From assembly GCF_905171765.1 (NCBI RefSeq), contig NC_053394.1, forward strand, positions 159,535,256 to 159,599,255: DNA of 64,000 nucleotides. The letters run 5' to 3'. Shown here piece after piece: positions 53,104-63,767 of the stretch. Numbering within the stretch: position 1 is the first letter of the stretch; each line of letters opens with the position of its first letter. Below the pieces are notes generated by a model. That model saw only the letters and a program-made list of their open reading frames with translations, was not told the DNA's origin and did no database searches. The DNA comes from Bufo bufo. Its lineage: Eukaryota; Chordata; Amphibia; Anura; Bufonidae. Position numbers and translations under genes: made by a program.

Positions 53104-53825
53104 CCATGGACAGACGAGGCACAGATAGCATTATCTGGTCACAGTACTAGCAAACATGTATGGTGAAAACTAAAGACAACATTTCAACAGAACAACCTGA
53201 TGCCAGTACTTCAAAGCATGTTTGTATGGTTGTGGAAATGCTATATTGAGGATAATGTGAAACCTTGATCACTGAACTACTGAACGTTTGTATTGTTGTA
53301 TACTTAAAATGTTAAACTTTATTGGTATACCTTAAAATAGAGTGATGTCCTAAAGGGACTAATATTCACAATAGGGGGTTATACCTTGTATAGCAAAAAA
53401 TGCCAGAAAAGGCACTAGCTCCGGCCAGTCATATATTACACCCCTTTCACTTGTATGGGGTACATGGGGTGAACATATCCGCAGGACAAAAGCTTACAAG
53501 GTAGATAAACCCCTATCAATTGTGGAGCATCCACCAGAGTTATGATGTGATGCTACCAAAAGTAAATGAACAGAAACCGAGCACTAGGAGAGGGGTGGGG
53601 GGAGGGGAGTTGTAACCAGGAGAGACATGGGCCAGGGTGCCGTCTGCAGTAAACTTCAGAGCCTTATTGTATGCTCATCCTGCACAGCTACTCCAAGGTC
53701 CCCAGCTACTCCTAATTCAGCCCCAAATAATTCCACCCTCTCTCAGATAATTCCGTGCCCGGGATGGCACATCGCCTTAAACCTAGCAGCTAGCGTTTGT
53801 GTATGTCTATAGTATGCCCATTATT

Positions 53826-53864
53826 TGCTCGACGCGTTTCTTATAACGTATATCATCAGGAGCC
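53826..53864 (-). ncRNA. Hammerhead-ribozyme-like motif, left arm (core intact)
   Basis: Read on the minus strand from 53864: GGCUC (stem I), CUGAUGA core, a 12-nt stem II segment (UAUA, CGU, UAUA plus one extra A), GAAA core, CGCGUC and GAGC, which pairs with GCUC of stem I. The A of GAAA with the following bases forms ACGCGU, a self-complementary stem III as in short-stem hammerheads that act as dimers. Cleavage would follow GUC. All conserved core bases are present. Weak points are a stem II of only four A-U pairs and an unpaired A beside GAAA. Activity is untested. Confidence 0.55.
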
Positions 53865-54239
53865 AGGGCTTAGAAACACAACATATAGCAGCAGGGCCGT
53901 CTTTACCGCAGGGCAAAAGGGGCAGCTGCCCCGGGCCCAGTTGCTCCTGGGGGGCCCAAACAGCATTTTACTTGGGCCCCCTATATTTTGTTGCCGCGGC
54001 CGCGGACTATAGAAAGAGAGAGTGAGGAGGGGGCGGGGGCCGCGGCCGCTCTGCGCTCCGCTCTGCTGCCTGGCCTGCCTGTCTCTTTAACAGAGCAGAC
54101 CAGTGGCTGCTGGAGCATGACGCAGCTGCCGCACAGGCAGAGAGAAGAAGGAGGCGGAGCCCCAGCCGGCAGCCACAACAGACAGCCTGAGCCAGCCAAG
54201 CAAGTTCAACTAACAGAACTTACAGGTATGTGGTAGCCA

Positions 54240-54568
54240 TGGGGGGGGGCTCATATAGGACAGGGGGGGGCTCATATAGGACAGGGGGGGGGCTCATATA
54301 GGACAGGGGGGGCTCATATAGGACAGGGGGGGCTCATATAGGACAGGGGGGGCTCATATAGGACAGGGGGGGGCTCATATAGGACAGGGGGGGGCTCATA
54401 TAGGACAGGGGGGGGCTCATATAGGACAGGGGGGGGCTCATATAGGACAGGGGGGGCTCATATAGGACAGGGGGGAGGGCTCATATAGGACAGGGGGGAG
54501 GGCTCATATAGGACAGGGGAGGGGGGGCTCATATAGGACGGGGGGGCTCATATAGGACAGGGGGACAG
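54240..54568 (+). repeat. Minisatellite 'ctcatataggacag' plus G-run, about 16 units
   Basis: Units of 18-23 bp, differing mainly in the length of the G-run (five to ten). Strand-biased G-runs. Internal to the hAT element. Confidence 0.93.
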
Positions 54569-54661
54569 TGTGTGCTTTCCTGCTACTACATCAACCCCCC
54601 CCCCGGGGATCTTGGGGGCCATTAAGGGTTGGACTTTAACTCCTTGCTGCTGATGTTGAGT

Positions 54662-54856
54662 GTGCCAGTGTGTGTGTCCGTCCCTGTGTGTGTGACTGTC
54701 CGTCCCTGTGTGTGTGTGTGTCCGTCCATGTGTGTGTGTGTGTCCGTCCCTGTGTGTGTGTGTCCGTCCCTGTGTGTGTGTGTGTGTGTCCGTCCCTGTG
54801 TGTGTGTGTGTGTGTCCGTCCCTGTGTGTGTGTGTGTGTGTCTCTCCCTGTGTGTA
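54662..54856 (+). repeat. Compound (GT)n / 'tccgtccctgtg' repeat
   Basis: Alternating GT tracts and 'gtccgtccctgtg' blocks. It causes open frames on both strands that are not genes. Confidence 0.93.
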
Positions 54857-55179
54857 TCACCATGCCCACAGTGTTCCTATGTCTTGACGCAGCTGCTTCA
54901 GAACGTTTTGTGCGGGACAAGAGGAAGAAGATGGAAGAGGAGGCAGCGCCAGCATGGAGTCCGTGCGATAGACACAGGGAGGCACACTAAGGACGAAGGT
55001 AACACTTCCACATGATCTACACTAGTGTTATCTGTGGTTTTACATAGGACTGCAGGTAACACTACTACATTATTTAGCACTAGTGTTATCTGTGGTTTTA
55101 CAGAGGACTGCAGGTAACACTACCACAAGGTTAGCTCGCACAGGGCGCCTGAACACCTAAGGCCGGCCCTGGCTGCGCA

Positions 55180-55690
55180 CCCCAGCGCCAAGGGATGACG
55201 TCACTGATGTAATATGCCTCTTAAATGTGGAGAGCGGTGATGTCACAGATGTAATATATCACCTATATATGGACAGCAGTGATGTCACTGATGTAATATA
55301 TTACTTATAAGTGATATATTACATCAGTGACATCACCGCTGTCCATATATAAGTAAGATATTACATCAGTGACATCACCACTCTCCACACATAAGTAATA
55401 TATTACATCAGTGACATCACCGCTCTCCACATATAAGTAATATATTACATCAGTGACATCACCACTCTCCACACATAAGTAATATATTACATCAGTGACA
55501 TCACTGCTGTCCACATATACCGGTAAGTAATATATTACATCAGTGACATCACCGCTCATCACATATATGTGGAGAGCGGTGATGTCACTGATGTAAAATA
55601 TCACTTATATGTGGAGAGCGGTGATGTCACTGATTTAATATAACATTATATGTGGACAGCGGTGATGTCACTGATGTAATATATCATATT
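55180..55690. repeat. Tandem array with internal inversions ('gatgtcactgatgtaatata')
   Basis: Two or three units run plus (55198-55305), about five run inverted (55310-55560; 'tattacatcagtgacatcac', period about 59 bp), then three run plus again (55565-55690). The two switches form large palindromes. Internal to the hAT element. Confidence 0.88.
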
Positions 55691-56329
55691 ATATAGTGAG
55701 CGCCAGTGAAAGGACACAGGTGACTATAAGATTTTCGCTTTTTTTAAGGTGTGGGAAGGAGGGATCCAGGGGGCCCAAGTAAATTCTTGCCCAGGGTCCA
55801 ATCAATATTAAAGACGGCCTTGTATAGCAGACAAACACATAGAGCTGCCCCTCTCAGTTGTGGAGGCGGCAGCATCGGCGCTAGGATGGCTGTGACGCGG
55901 GCGCCGGGAGCAGCAACAGTTGCATTGCAAACCACCGCCCCCATGCTGACCGCCCCACTTCAGGGGCGAATCATCCTGGGTGTCAAAACACCAGAAATAA
56001 TAAAAGGAATATATTGGCGATTCTTTTAGAAGCAGGACGGCGTTAGACTGCAGCAAAGAATGCTGGACGCGGGGTTAGATGGAGCAAACAGTGTTAATCC
56101 CTTTTGCATCTGATCACATTACATAGTCCTATGCGCCCTCACCAAAAATTGAAATAGTAAGGAGATCTGTGAGAGGTGGTGACCATGACAAAAGAATATT
56201 GCAGAAGGAAGCACAATGGACCTTTCGTTTACAGACAGTGTGTCCGAAGGGGCTCAATGATTTTATTTATTTTGCCTGCTTCATTTGATATGGTCCTAAG
56301 TGTACCTTATGTAATCAATTGTCTGGTGA

Positions 56330-56735
56330 ATGTCCCATCTGGGGATCCCCCTTTAAGCCATTAGCAGTAATATGTGGAGGGCTCCCATCTTGGGATCCCC
56401 CTTTAAGCTATTAGCAGTAATATGTGGAGGGCTTACTGACTTCAGGATCCATACTTATCCCTCCTGGGATTCCCCTTTAAGCCATTAGCAGTAATATGTG
56501 GAGGGCTCCCATCTTGGGATCCCATCTTGGGATCCCCCTTTAAGCCATTAGCAGTAATATGTGGAGGGCTTACGGACTTCAGGATCCATGCTTATCCCTC
56601 TTGGGATCCCCCTTTGAGCCATTGGCAGTAATATATGGAGGGCTCCCATCTTGGGATCCCCCTGTAAGCCATTAGCAGTAATATGTGGAGGGCTTACTGA
56701 CTTCAGGATCCATACTTATCCCTCTCACTTCTCAT
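56330..56735 (+). repeat. Tandem repeat in the palindrome spacer
   Basis: Six copies of 'cccctttaagccattagcag' plus 'taatatgtggagggct', alternating with a longer form that adds 'tactgacttcaggatccata'. It occupies the unpaired centre of the giant inverted repeat. Confidence 0.85.
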
Positions 56736-57203
56736 CATCATTTTTTGTAGTCATATAAGCTTCTGACAGCCCTCCCCATTTTTGGTGAAGGCGCATAGGA
56801 CTCAGTGCTATGTAATGTGATCAGATGCAAAAGGGAATAACACTGTTTGCTCCATCTAACCCCGCGTCCAGCATTCTTTGCTGCAGTCTAATGCCGTCCT
56901 GCTTCTAAAAGAATCGCCGATATATTCCTTTTATTATTTCTGGTGTTTTGACACCCAGGATGATTCGCCCCTGAAGTGGGGCGGTCAGCATGGGGGCGGT
57001 GGTTTGCAATGCAACCGCACCTCTAGCCCCTTGATTGGCCGTCTCAGGGATGAGCTCCGCCCTTGATGGGAGTGGCCTAGGTGACTTAAACAGCTGCTCC
57101 CGGCGCCCGCGTCACGGCCATCCTAGCACCGATGCTGCCGCCTCCACAACTGAGAGGGGCAGCTCTATGTGTTTGTCTGCTATATGTTGTGTGTCTAAGC
57201 CCC

Positions 57204-57241
57204 GGCTCCTGATGATATACGTTATAAGAGACGCGTCGAGA
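57204..57241 (+). ncRNA. Hammerhead-ribozyme-like motif, right arm (core mutated)
   Basis: The inverted partner of 53826-53864. GGCUC, CUGAUGA and the same stem II segment are kept, but GAAA is GAGA (57228-57231) and the closing strand is GAGA instead of GAGC. The changed core base would be expected to abolish or strongly reduce cleavage (family knowledge). Confidence 0.5.
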
Positions 57242-57302
57242 AAATAGTGGGCATACTATAGACATACACAAACGCTAGCTGCTAGGTTTAAGGCAATGTG
57301 CT

Positions 57303-58037
57303 TTAAAGGGCTTCTGTCACCCCACTAAACAGATTTTTTTTGTGTGTACTTATAATCCCTATCATGCGATATTGCTATACCTTATGTTATTAATAATTTT
57401 CGTTCAGTAGATTTTGCAAAAAACTTACTTTTATGATATGCTAATTACCTTTCTACCAGCAAGTAGGGCGTCTACTTGCTGGTAGCAGCCGCAGAAAACC
57501 GCACCCTCCTCTTGTTGATTGACTGGGCCAGCCGCGATCTCCTCCTCCGGCCAGCCCTGTCAGCATTTCAAAAATCGCACTCCTGTGTTGATTCGGCGCA
57601 GGCGCTCTGAGATAAGGAGGCTCGGCTCCTCAGCACTCCCTCAGTGCGCCTATGACGTCACCGAAAGAGAAGACGTCATCGGCGCAGGCGCACTGAGGGA
57701 GTGCTGAGGAGGCGAGCCTCCCTATCTCAGAGCGCCTGCGCCGAATCAACACAGGCGCACGATTTTTGAAATGCTGACAGGGCTGGCCGGAGGAGGAGAT
57801 CGCGACTGGCCCTGTCAATCAACAGAAGGAGGGGGCGGTTTTCTGCGGCTGCTACCAGCAAGTAGACGCCCTACTTGCTGGTAGAAAGGTAATTAGCATA
57901 TTATAAAAGTAAGTTTTTGGCAAAATCTACTGAACGAAAATTAGTAATAACATAAGGTATAGCAATATCGCATGATAGGGATTATAAGTACACAAAAAAA
58001 AAAAAAACTGTTTAGTGGGGTGACAGAAGCCCTTTAA
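57303..58037. mobile_element. Palindromic MITE 3 (TTAA, 735 bp)
   Basis: Ends 'ttaaagggcttctgtcaccc' and its complement, with TTAA at 57303-57306 and 58034-58037. Nearly the entire element is one inverted repeat with arms of about 360 bp and centre near 57668 (cactgagggagtgctgagga facing tcctcagcactccctcagtg). The facing left arm (53720-53790) lacks it. Confidence 0.93.
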
Positions 58038-58414
58038 GGCACTGAATTATCTGAGAGAGGGTGGAATTATTTGGGGCTGAATTAGGAGTAGCTGGGGACC
58101 TTGGAGTAGCTGTGCAGGATGAGCATACAATAAGGCTCTGAAGTTTACTGCAGACGGCACCCTGGCCCATGTCTCTCCTGGTTACAACTCCCCTCCCCCC
58201 ACCCCTCTCCTAGTGCTCGGTTTCTGTTGATTTACTTGTGGTAGCATCACATCAGAACTCTGGTGGATGCTCCACAATTGATAGGGGTTTATCTACCTTG
58301 TAAGCTTTTGTCCGGCGGATATGTTCACCCCATGTACCCCATACAAGTGAAAGGGGTGTAATATATGACTGGCCGGAGCTAGTGCCTTTTCTGCCATTTT
58401 TCGCTATACAAGGT

Positions 58415-59290
58415 TTGTGGTCATGGCTACGGCCAAGAGGTATCCGAAGAACCCTAGGGAGAGAAACAACGGGAACAACCTGACCCAGCTAGGCGTGTCT
58501 TAGCTGATCTGACTAAATGGCTTGTTGTGTGCCCTAAGCCATGATCGTGGGTAGGCCTATACGTGGGCATACCCTGTGGAAATGAGAAGATAAGGGAGGG
58601 AGGGTGGGGCACCTGAAAACACACGCCTGGAAGTGAGGGTGTGGCTCGTATATGAAGAGCCTCCGCCCCTCCCACAAATGCAGGCTGACTAATCAGCCTT
58701 ACCAACTTGTGGTCATGGCTACGGCCAAGAGGTATCCGAAGAACCCTAGGGAGAGAAACAACGGGAACAACCTGACCCAGCTAGGCGTGTCTTAGCTGAT
58801 CTGACTAAATGGCTTGTTGTGTGCCCTAAGCCATGATCGTGGGTAGGCCTATAAGTGGGCATACCCTGTGGAAATGAGAAGATAAGGGAGGGAGGGTGGG
58901 GCACCTGAAAACACACGCCTGGAAGTGAGGGTGTGGCTCGTATATGAAGAGCCTCCGCCCCTCCCACAAATGCAGGCTGACTAATCAGCCTTACCAACTT
59001 GTGGTCATGGCTATGGCCAAGAGGTATCCGAAGAACCCTAGGGAGAGAAACAACGGGAACAACCTGACCCAGCTAGGCGTGTCTTAGCTGATCTGACTAA
59101 ATGGCTTGTTGTGTGCCCTAAGCCATGATCGTGGGTAGGCCTATAAGTGGGCATACCCTGTGGAAATGAGAAGATAAGGGAGGGAGGGTGGGGCACCTGA
59201 AAACACACGCCTGGAAGTGAGGGTGTGGCTCGTATATGAAGAGCCTCCGCCCCTCCCACAAATGCAGGCTGACTAATCAGCCTTACCAAC
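58415..59290 (+). repeat. Three tandem 292-bp units
   Basis: Units 58415-58706, 58707-58998 and 58999-59290, nearly identical (single differences at 'tatacgtggg' in unit 1 and 'ggctatggcc' in unit 3). Each begins 'ttgtggtcatggctacggcc', has a hairpin 'ggctgactaatcagcc' near its end and closes 'ttaccaac'. The start and the reversed end (gttggtaaggctgatt) are weakly similar, like a poor terminal inverted repeat. No coding potential conserved. Confidence 0.93.
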
Positions 59291-60430
59291 TTGTGGTCAT
59301 GGCTACGGCCAAGAGGTATCCGAAGAACCCTAGGGAGAGAAACAACGGGAACAACCTGACCCAGCTAGGCGTGTCTTAGCTGACCTGACTAAATGGCTTG
59401 TTGTGTGCCCTAAGCCATGATCGTGGGTAGGCCTATAAGTGGGCAAAAACCAAGCCAAGTAGGGTAGAAAAGGAATTCGAATGGCATGTGCAAACTAATC
59501 CCCAAGCCAACTGCAAGGCGTCAGGGATCTCGAGCAAAAATTCGGGGTATATGAGGCAAGACCAGTAGGAGACCTACAACCCATCTTGTGGATGACAAGG
59601 CCAGAGACATGATGCTCAATATTGCGGATACTGCTCCAAAGCGGAATGGAGGACCGGGAATACGTTGTGAAATGGATCATAAAAACCAACTGAAACTAGT
59701 AAAGTTTGGTTCTAGTGAGAGTACTGGCAATGCCCTAGCCTCAGGAGATCGTGGGACCGCAACCTAACTGCCTAGACTATGCAGGAATGAGGGCCAAAAA
59801 GAACCATGTAGATAGGAAGAGAGTCCTTGAATAGTTCCCCAGACAACAGCTAACTGCTAGCCGTGGTCCACGCAATGTTCTACTGTGAGCCCCTGAGAAT
59901 TGTTTTTACGCTTGAGACGTGAAGACCGACCTACTATCTGAATCTTCTACCATGAGGAAATGCTGGACTTTGTCCAAAATCCGATTCAACGTGGTTGTAG
60001 GGAGTCTGAGGTTAGTGCGACAAGAAGCTACGAAGCCATAATATACAAGATTCTGTCTATGCCCTCCCATGAGTGAGGGAATGCAATGCAATGAAGTTAC
60101 CGGCGAAAATGAATTTCTGGTCGTGGTAAAAAGGCAAAGACTCGATCAGAGACTGAAATGTTAGAGGGAATTGCCCTACTTGTTCTTCCTCTGGCAGGAC
60201 CTGAACGAAAGCATGAACAATTAAAGAAAGACGAAATATCTGCGCAAGACATGACAATGATGTTGTAGGGCGAACCGGACCAGTTTGCGGTCAAAACATA
60301 AAGTGAGCAATCAACATGGATTATTAGGAAATTAGGGAAGCAGGTATGTATGCGATACATAGGGGCCAAATCAGCCCAGATGCACAGATGGACAACCAAC
60401 CAGGCAATCAGCCCAGCAGGACTGAAAACA

Positions 60431-60634
60431 GTCATCGGGCCCCCGAAGCCATGGGGCTGAAGCTGTCATCGGGCCCCCGAAGCCATGGGGCCGAAGCTGT
60501 CATCGGGCCCCCGAAGCCATGGGGCCGAAGCGGTCATTGGGCCCCCAAAGCCATGGGGCTGAAGCGGTCATCGGGCCCCCGAAGCCATGGGGCCAAAGCG
60601 GTCATCGGGCCCCCAAAGCCATGGGGCCGAGTTA
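60431..60634 (+). repeat. 34-bp minisatellite, six units
   Basis: Units start with 'gtcat(c/t)gggcccc' at 60431, 60465, 60499, 60533, 60567 and 60601. A related single block recurs at 61661-61700. Confidence 0.95.
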
Positions 60635-61179
60635 TTTATTATTATTCTTTTATAATTATGACTATAAAGAGTGACCTGAATAAGGTGCAGGTGAAATTAA
60701 ACCATGAGCCTGACCGATGTGGCAGGCGATACCTAAGATAAACTACGTGGCCTGAATAACATGCAAGGCGAAATATCGTTAGGAACGAGACCTGACCGAC
60801 ATGGAAGGTGACCCCAATATGAGTTCAACTGCATGACCTAAAAAGACGAAGGGAAACGTGACAGAAAATGGAGATAATAACGGGCATAAACTAAAATTAA
60901 ACCTGAATAACATAACATATAAGAATGGGGCTTAACCCAACGAGTTTAGTAATCAACCGGGACTCGATAACCTAGAAAGACAAAAAGACATGGGGTAAAG
61001 CTTCTTAATGAAATGAGGCTGAAATGAACCGCAAGTACTAATCTGTAAAATATAAATGAACAAAAGAAAACTTCTGAAAGGTGTGCCATGGAAAATAGTA
61101 TCAGATGGCCGTATGACCTACCAATGTCGATGACAATTGTGAAATCCTCTAAGCCAAGAGCCATGCGTGAGAGTCCCTT

Positions 61180-61570
61180 ATGGCAGGAGCCATGTGTGAG
61201 AGCCCCTTATGGCGGGAGCCATGTGTGAGAGTCCCTTATGGCGGGAGCCATGCGCGAGAGCCCCTTATGGCGGGAGCCATGCGCGAGAGCCCCTTATGGC
61301 GGGAGCCATGTGTGAGAGTCCCTTATGGCGGGAGCCATGCGCGAGAGCCCCTTATGGCGGGAGCCATGCGCGAGAGCCCCTTATGGCGGGAGCCATGCGC
61401 GAGAGCCCCTTATGGCGGGAGCCATGCGCGAGAGCCCCTTATGGCGGGAGCCATGCGCGAGAGCCCCTTATGGCGGGAGCCATGCGCGAGAGCCCCTTAT
61501 GGCGGGAGCCATGCGCGAGAGCCCCTTATGGCGGGAGCCATGCGCGAGAGCCCCTTATGGCGGAACAAGT
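61180..61570 (+). repeat. 29-bp minisatellite, 14 units
   Basis: Units 'atggcgggagccatgcgcga' plus 'gagcccctt', starting at 61180 and every 29 bp to 61557. Since 29 is not divisible by three, all three plus frames read the same peptide in turn. Each unit holds the short palindrome 'ggagccatgcgcgag' region. Confidence 0.95.
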
Positions 61571-63767
61571 ATCAGATGACCGTGCGAACATTGGAACAAC
61601 CTGGAACACTAACCAGCCTACAACCATGTCGTACCCCTAACAAACAAAACATGAAAAAACGGTCATGGGGCCCCCGGAGCCATGAGGCCGGATCAGTCAT
61701 AGGACCCCCGAAGACAGAGGGATGACGTTTCGGTGACGATAAGTAATTAAAACGTAAGCCGGACCTGATGGAGCGACCATATGAAGCGACTTGAATGATT
61801 GGATTGGCTAGAAGGTGTCCTAAGGAAGATGACTGCCAACAGGCGTTAAAAATATAGACATTAGTAATCCGAAGCACGTGCATACATGAAACACTAACCA
61901 CCGCGAACCATAAACGTAAACATGAAATTAAAACACAGATGGGAGAAAAAAACAAGAGCCTGAGGCATTGCAAGTTCGCTTAGAGAAGTCTCTTATCGTG
62001 ACAAACAAATAAACAGCTGTGAAAACATAGCAGGAAACTTACAGGCCAACTGACCAGTTTGGTGAACTGGGGCAGGAGACCAATCTGAGTGAATACGAAC
62101 CCGAAGTAAAAGGAGACGAGTCTGAGTGAATATGAACCAGGATTAAAACAGAAAGTAGGCCTATGGAATGTAACAGACCACCTAGGAAGGGAACGTAAGC
62201 CTGAAAAGAACACAGTTATGTTTGTCGGGAGAGAGGTACCAGAGCGGTGGGTGCAGACTGCCCCGGTGAGATTGAGCAAAACCATGACGTAGCAATGAAC
62301 GGGAGAATGTAGCTTTGAGTGGGAGCAGAGTACAACACATGATAAATGGGTGAATGCAGCTTTGGATGTGAGTGGTACCTAAAAAACATGGTATGGGCGC
62401 AGCTCTGAGTATGGGTAGCGCATGAAAAGCATGGTATAAAGCAGACGTATAAATGCAACCTGAAAGTGAGCAGAGTATTGACGTGATGCGAAACCAGACA
62501 CGTGGACGCAGCTCTAGTAGTGAAAGGACAAGATGTGAAAGCAGACATGCGGACGCAGCTTTGGATGTGAACAGAATATTAACTTAATGTGACAGCAGAC
62601 ATGGAAAGCGGCTTTGGTGAGTGGGGTATACGACCTGGTGTAGCAGCAGAAATGTGAACACAACTTTGGGTATAAGCAGAGCATGAAATTTGGTATAAAC
62701 GCAGCTCTGGTTGTGAGTGGAGCAAGGTGGGAACATCAGGGTGGTGCATCCAGAGCATGAAAACGGAGTAACAGTAGCAGCTATGGCTGTAAGCCGAGTA
62801 TACAACATGTGATAACAGCCTTTAATACGGATCCGGCTGTCGGTTGGGGACGGAATGAGATGTAACAGCCAACAGGTGAATGCAGCTTGAATGTGAGACC
62901 AATCTGAGTGAATACGAACCAAGAGTAGAAAAGTGCAGGACAGTAAGGACGTGCGGATGCAGCATAAGACATGAAATAAAAGCCGAAAGTGTAAATGCCG
63001 CTCAGGATAACAGCAGAGCATGAAAGTGCGGCAGGGTTTTTAAGTACATGGAGCAGTGAAATACATGAAGTCTAAAGATGGTGGTAGGTGGGGGAGACAC
63101 ATGGCAAGGAACAGCTACAGCAAGAGGCCTAAACAATAAACGCTGCATCCGATCTCCAAACATGACGTCACGTGCAGCCCGGGTAACTATTTCTTTACAG
63201 CAAACCGGCTGAAGTAACTTTTCATACGAGACGAACGAAGCAAAGTGAAACTTGTAAGATTTATAGGAACTAACTCCTATTACCAACAAACAAAGTTGAA
63301 AAGAAAATAAAAGTATTTAGGCCCAACGAGCAAACCTGAGGTAGCAGATTCTGAGGCAAAGCCTCCCGTTCGCTAGCAAAATCGGTTCCGACCGGCCAGG
63401 AGAGACGGCCCCGGCCCAACCTACTTACATTGTATGGCGCGTGCGTACCACGGTAGCAGAGAGCAAAATAAGAAGCTCCATGCTGCAAAGAAAGACTCCT
63501 ACCACCAGAGAAGCTAGTTTGCTAATGACACCCAGCAGCAGCTGTGCACCTAAAAACACACGCCTGGAAGTGAGGGTGTGGCTCGTATATGAAGAGCCTC
63601 CGCCCCTCCCACAAATGCAGGCTGACTAATCAGCCTTACCAACATAACCCCCTATTGTGAATTTTAGTCCCTTTAGGACATCACTCTCGTTCTATATTTT
63701 AAGGTATACCAATAAAGTTTAAAATTTTAAGTATACAATAATACAAACGTTCAGTAGTTCAGTGACC

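Larger units (their letters stand above)
53892..55822. mobile_element. Non-autonomous hAT element, 1931 bp, 8-bp TSD
   Basis: Terminal inverted repeats 'cagggccgtcttta' and, in reverse, 'caaggccgtcttta', flanked by TATAGCAG at 53884-53891 and 55823-55830. The inverted partner at 57175-57195 keeps the uninterrupted sequence, proving the boundaries. The interior is a set of tandem arrays with no transposase: a G-rich array, a TG-rich array and a palindromic 'gatgtcactgatgtaatata' array. Confidence 0.93.
59291..63643. mobile_element. 4.35 kb relative of the 292-bp unit, head-to-tail with it
   Basis: The first 154 bp (59291-59445) and last 98 bp (63546-63643) match the 292-bp unit; the unit's central 40 bp or so is replaced by 4.1 kb. 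The unit thus looks like an internal deletion product of this longer element. The interior has minisatellites (60431-60634, 61180-61570), loosely repeated 'gcagctttggatgtgagcag' and 'gaccaatctgagtgaatacg' blocks (62050-63030), and no intact gene. On the minus strand near 60040-59940 a broken frame with LRLPTTTLNRILDKVQHFL faintly recalls the RT thumb of DIRS-type elements, but this is too weak to call. Confidence 0.7.
53263..63767. repeat. Giant imperfect inverted repeat (palindrome), centre near 56460
   Basis: The left arm (53263 to about 56150) and right arm (about 56770 to 63767) are reverse complements. For example, 'tgaactactgaacgtttgta' at 53272 faces its complement at about 63750; 'agtgatgtcctaaagggact' faces 63665-63685; 53400-53750 faces 58050-58400; 53770-53883 faces 57190-57300; and 55831-56150 faces 56770-57190. 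Later insertions stretch the arms: a hAT element in the left (53892-55822), a MITE (57303-58037) and the 292-bp/4.35 kb block (58415-63643) in the right. Without them the arms are about 1 kb. The arms have diverged by several percent by eye. Confidence 0.88.

Noticed and set aside
54629..55015. Frames with '[13 protein letters not shown]' on the plus strand and '[11 protein letters not shown]' on the minus strand
   Set aside because: Translation of a GT-rich microsatellite.
58415..59290. Hammerhead ribozyme in the 292-bp tandem units
   Set aside because: Tandem units of about 300 bp can be retrozyme or satellite hammerheads, so I looked on both strands, but no CUGANGA with a matching GAAA is present.
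58415..59290. CRISPR-like array
   Set aside because: Head-to-tail 292-bp units without short repeat/spacer alternation, in a vertebrate genome.
61180..61725. Plus-strand frames of 181, 143 and 84 codons with 'REPLMAGAMRESPLW'
   Set aside because: The 29-bp repeat yields the same peptide in all three frames; not a protein gene.
58415..63643. Canonical Helitron call for the 292-bp/4.35 kb block
   Set aside because: The 3' hairpin and lack of target duplication fit, but the TC start, CTRR end and A/T insertion site do not, and no Rep or helicase is visible.
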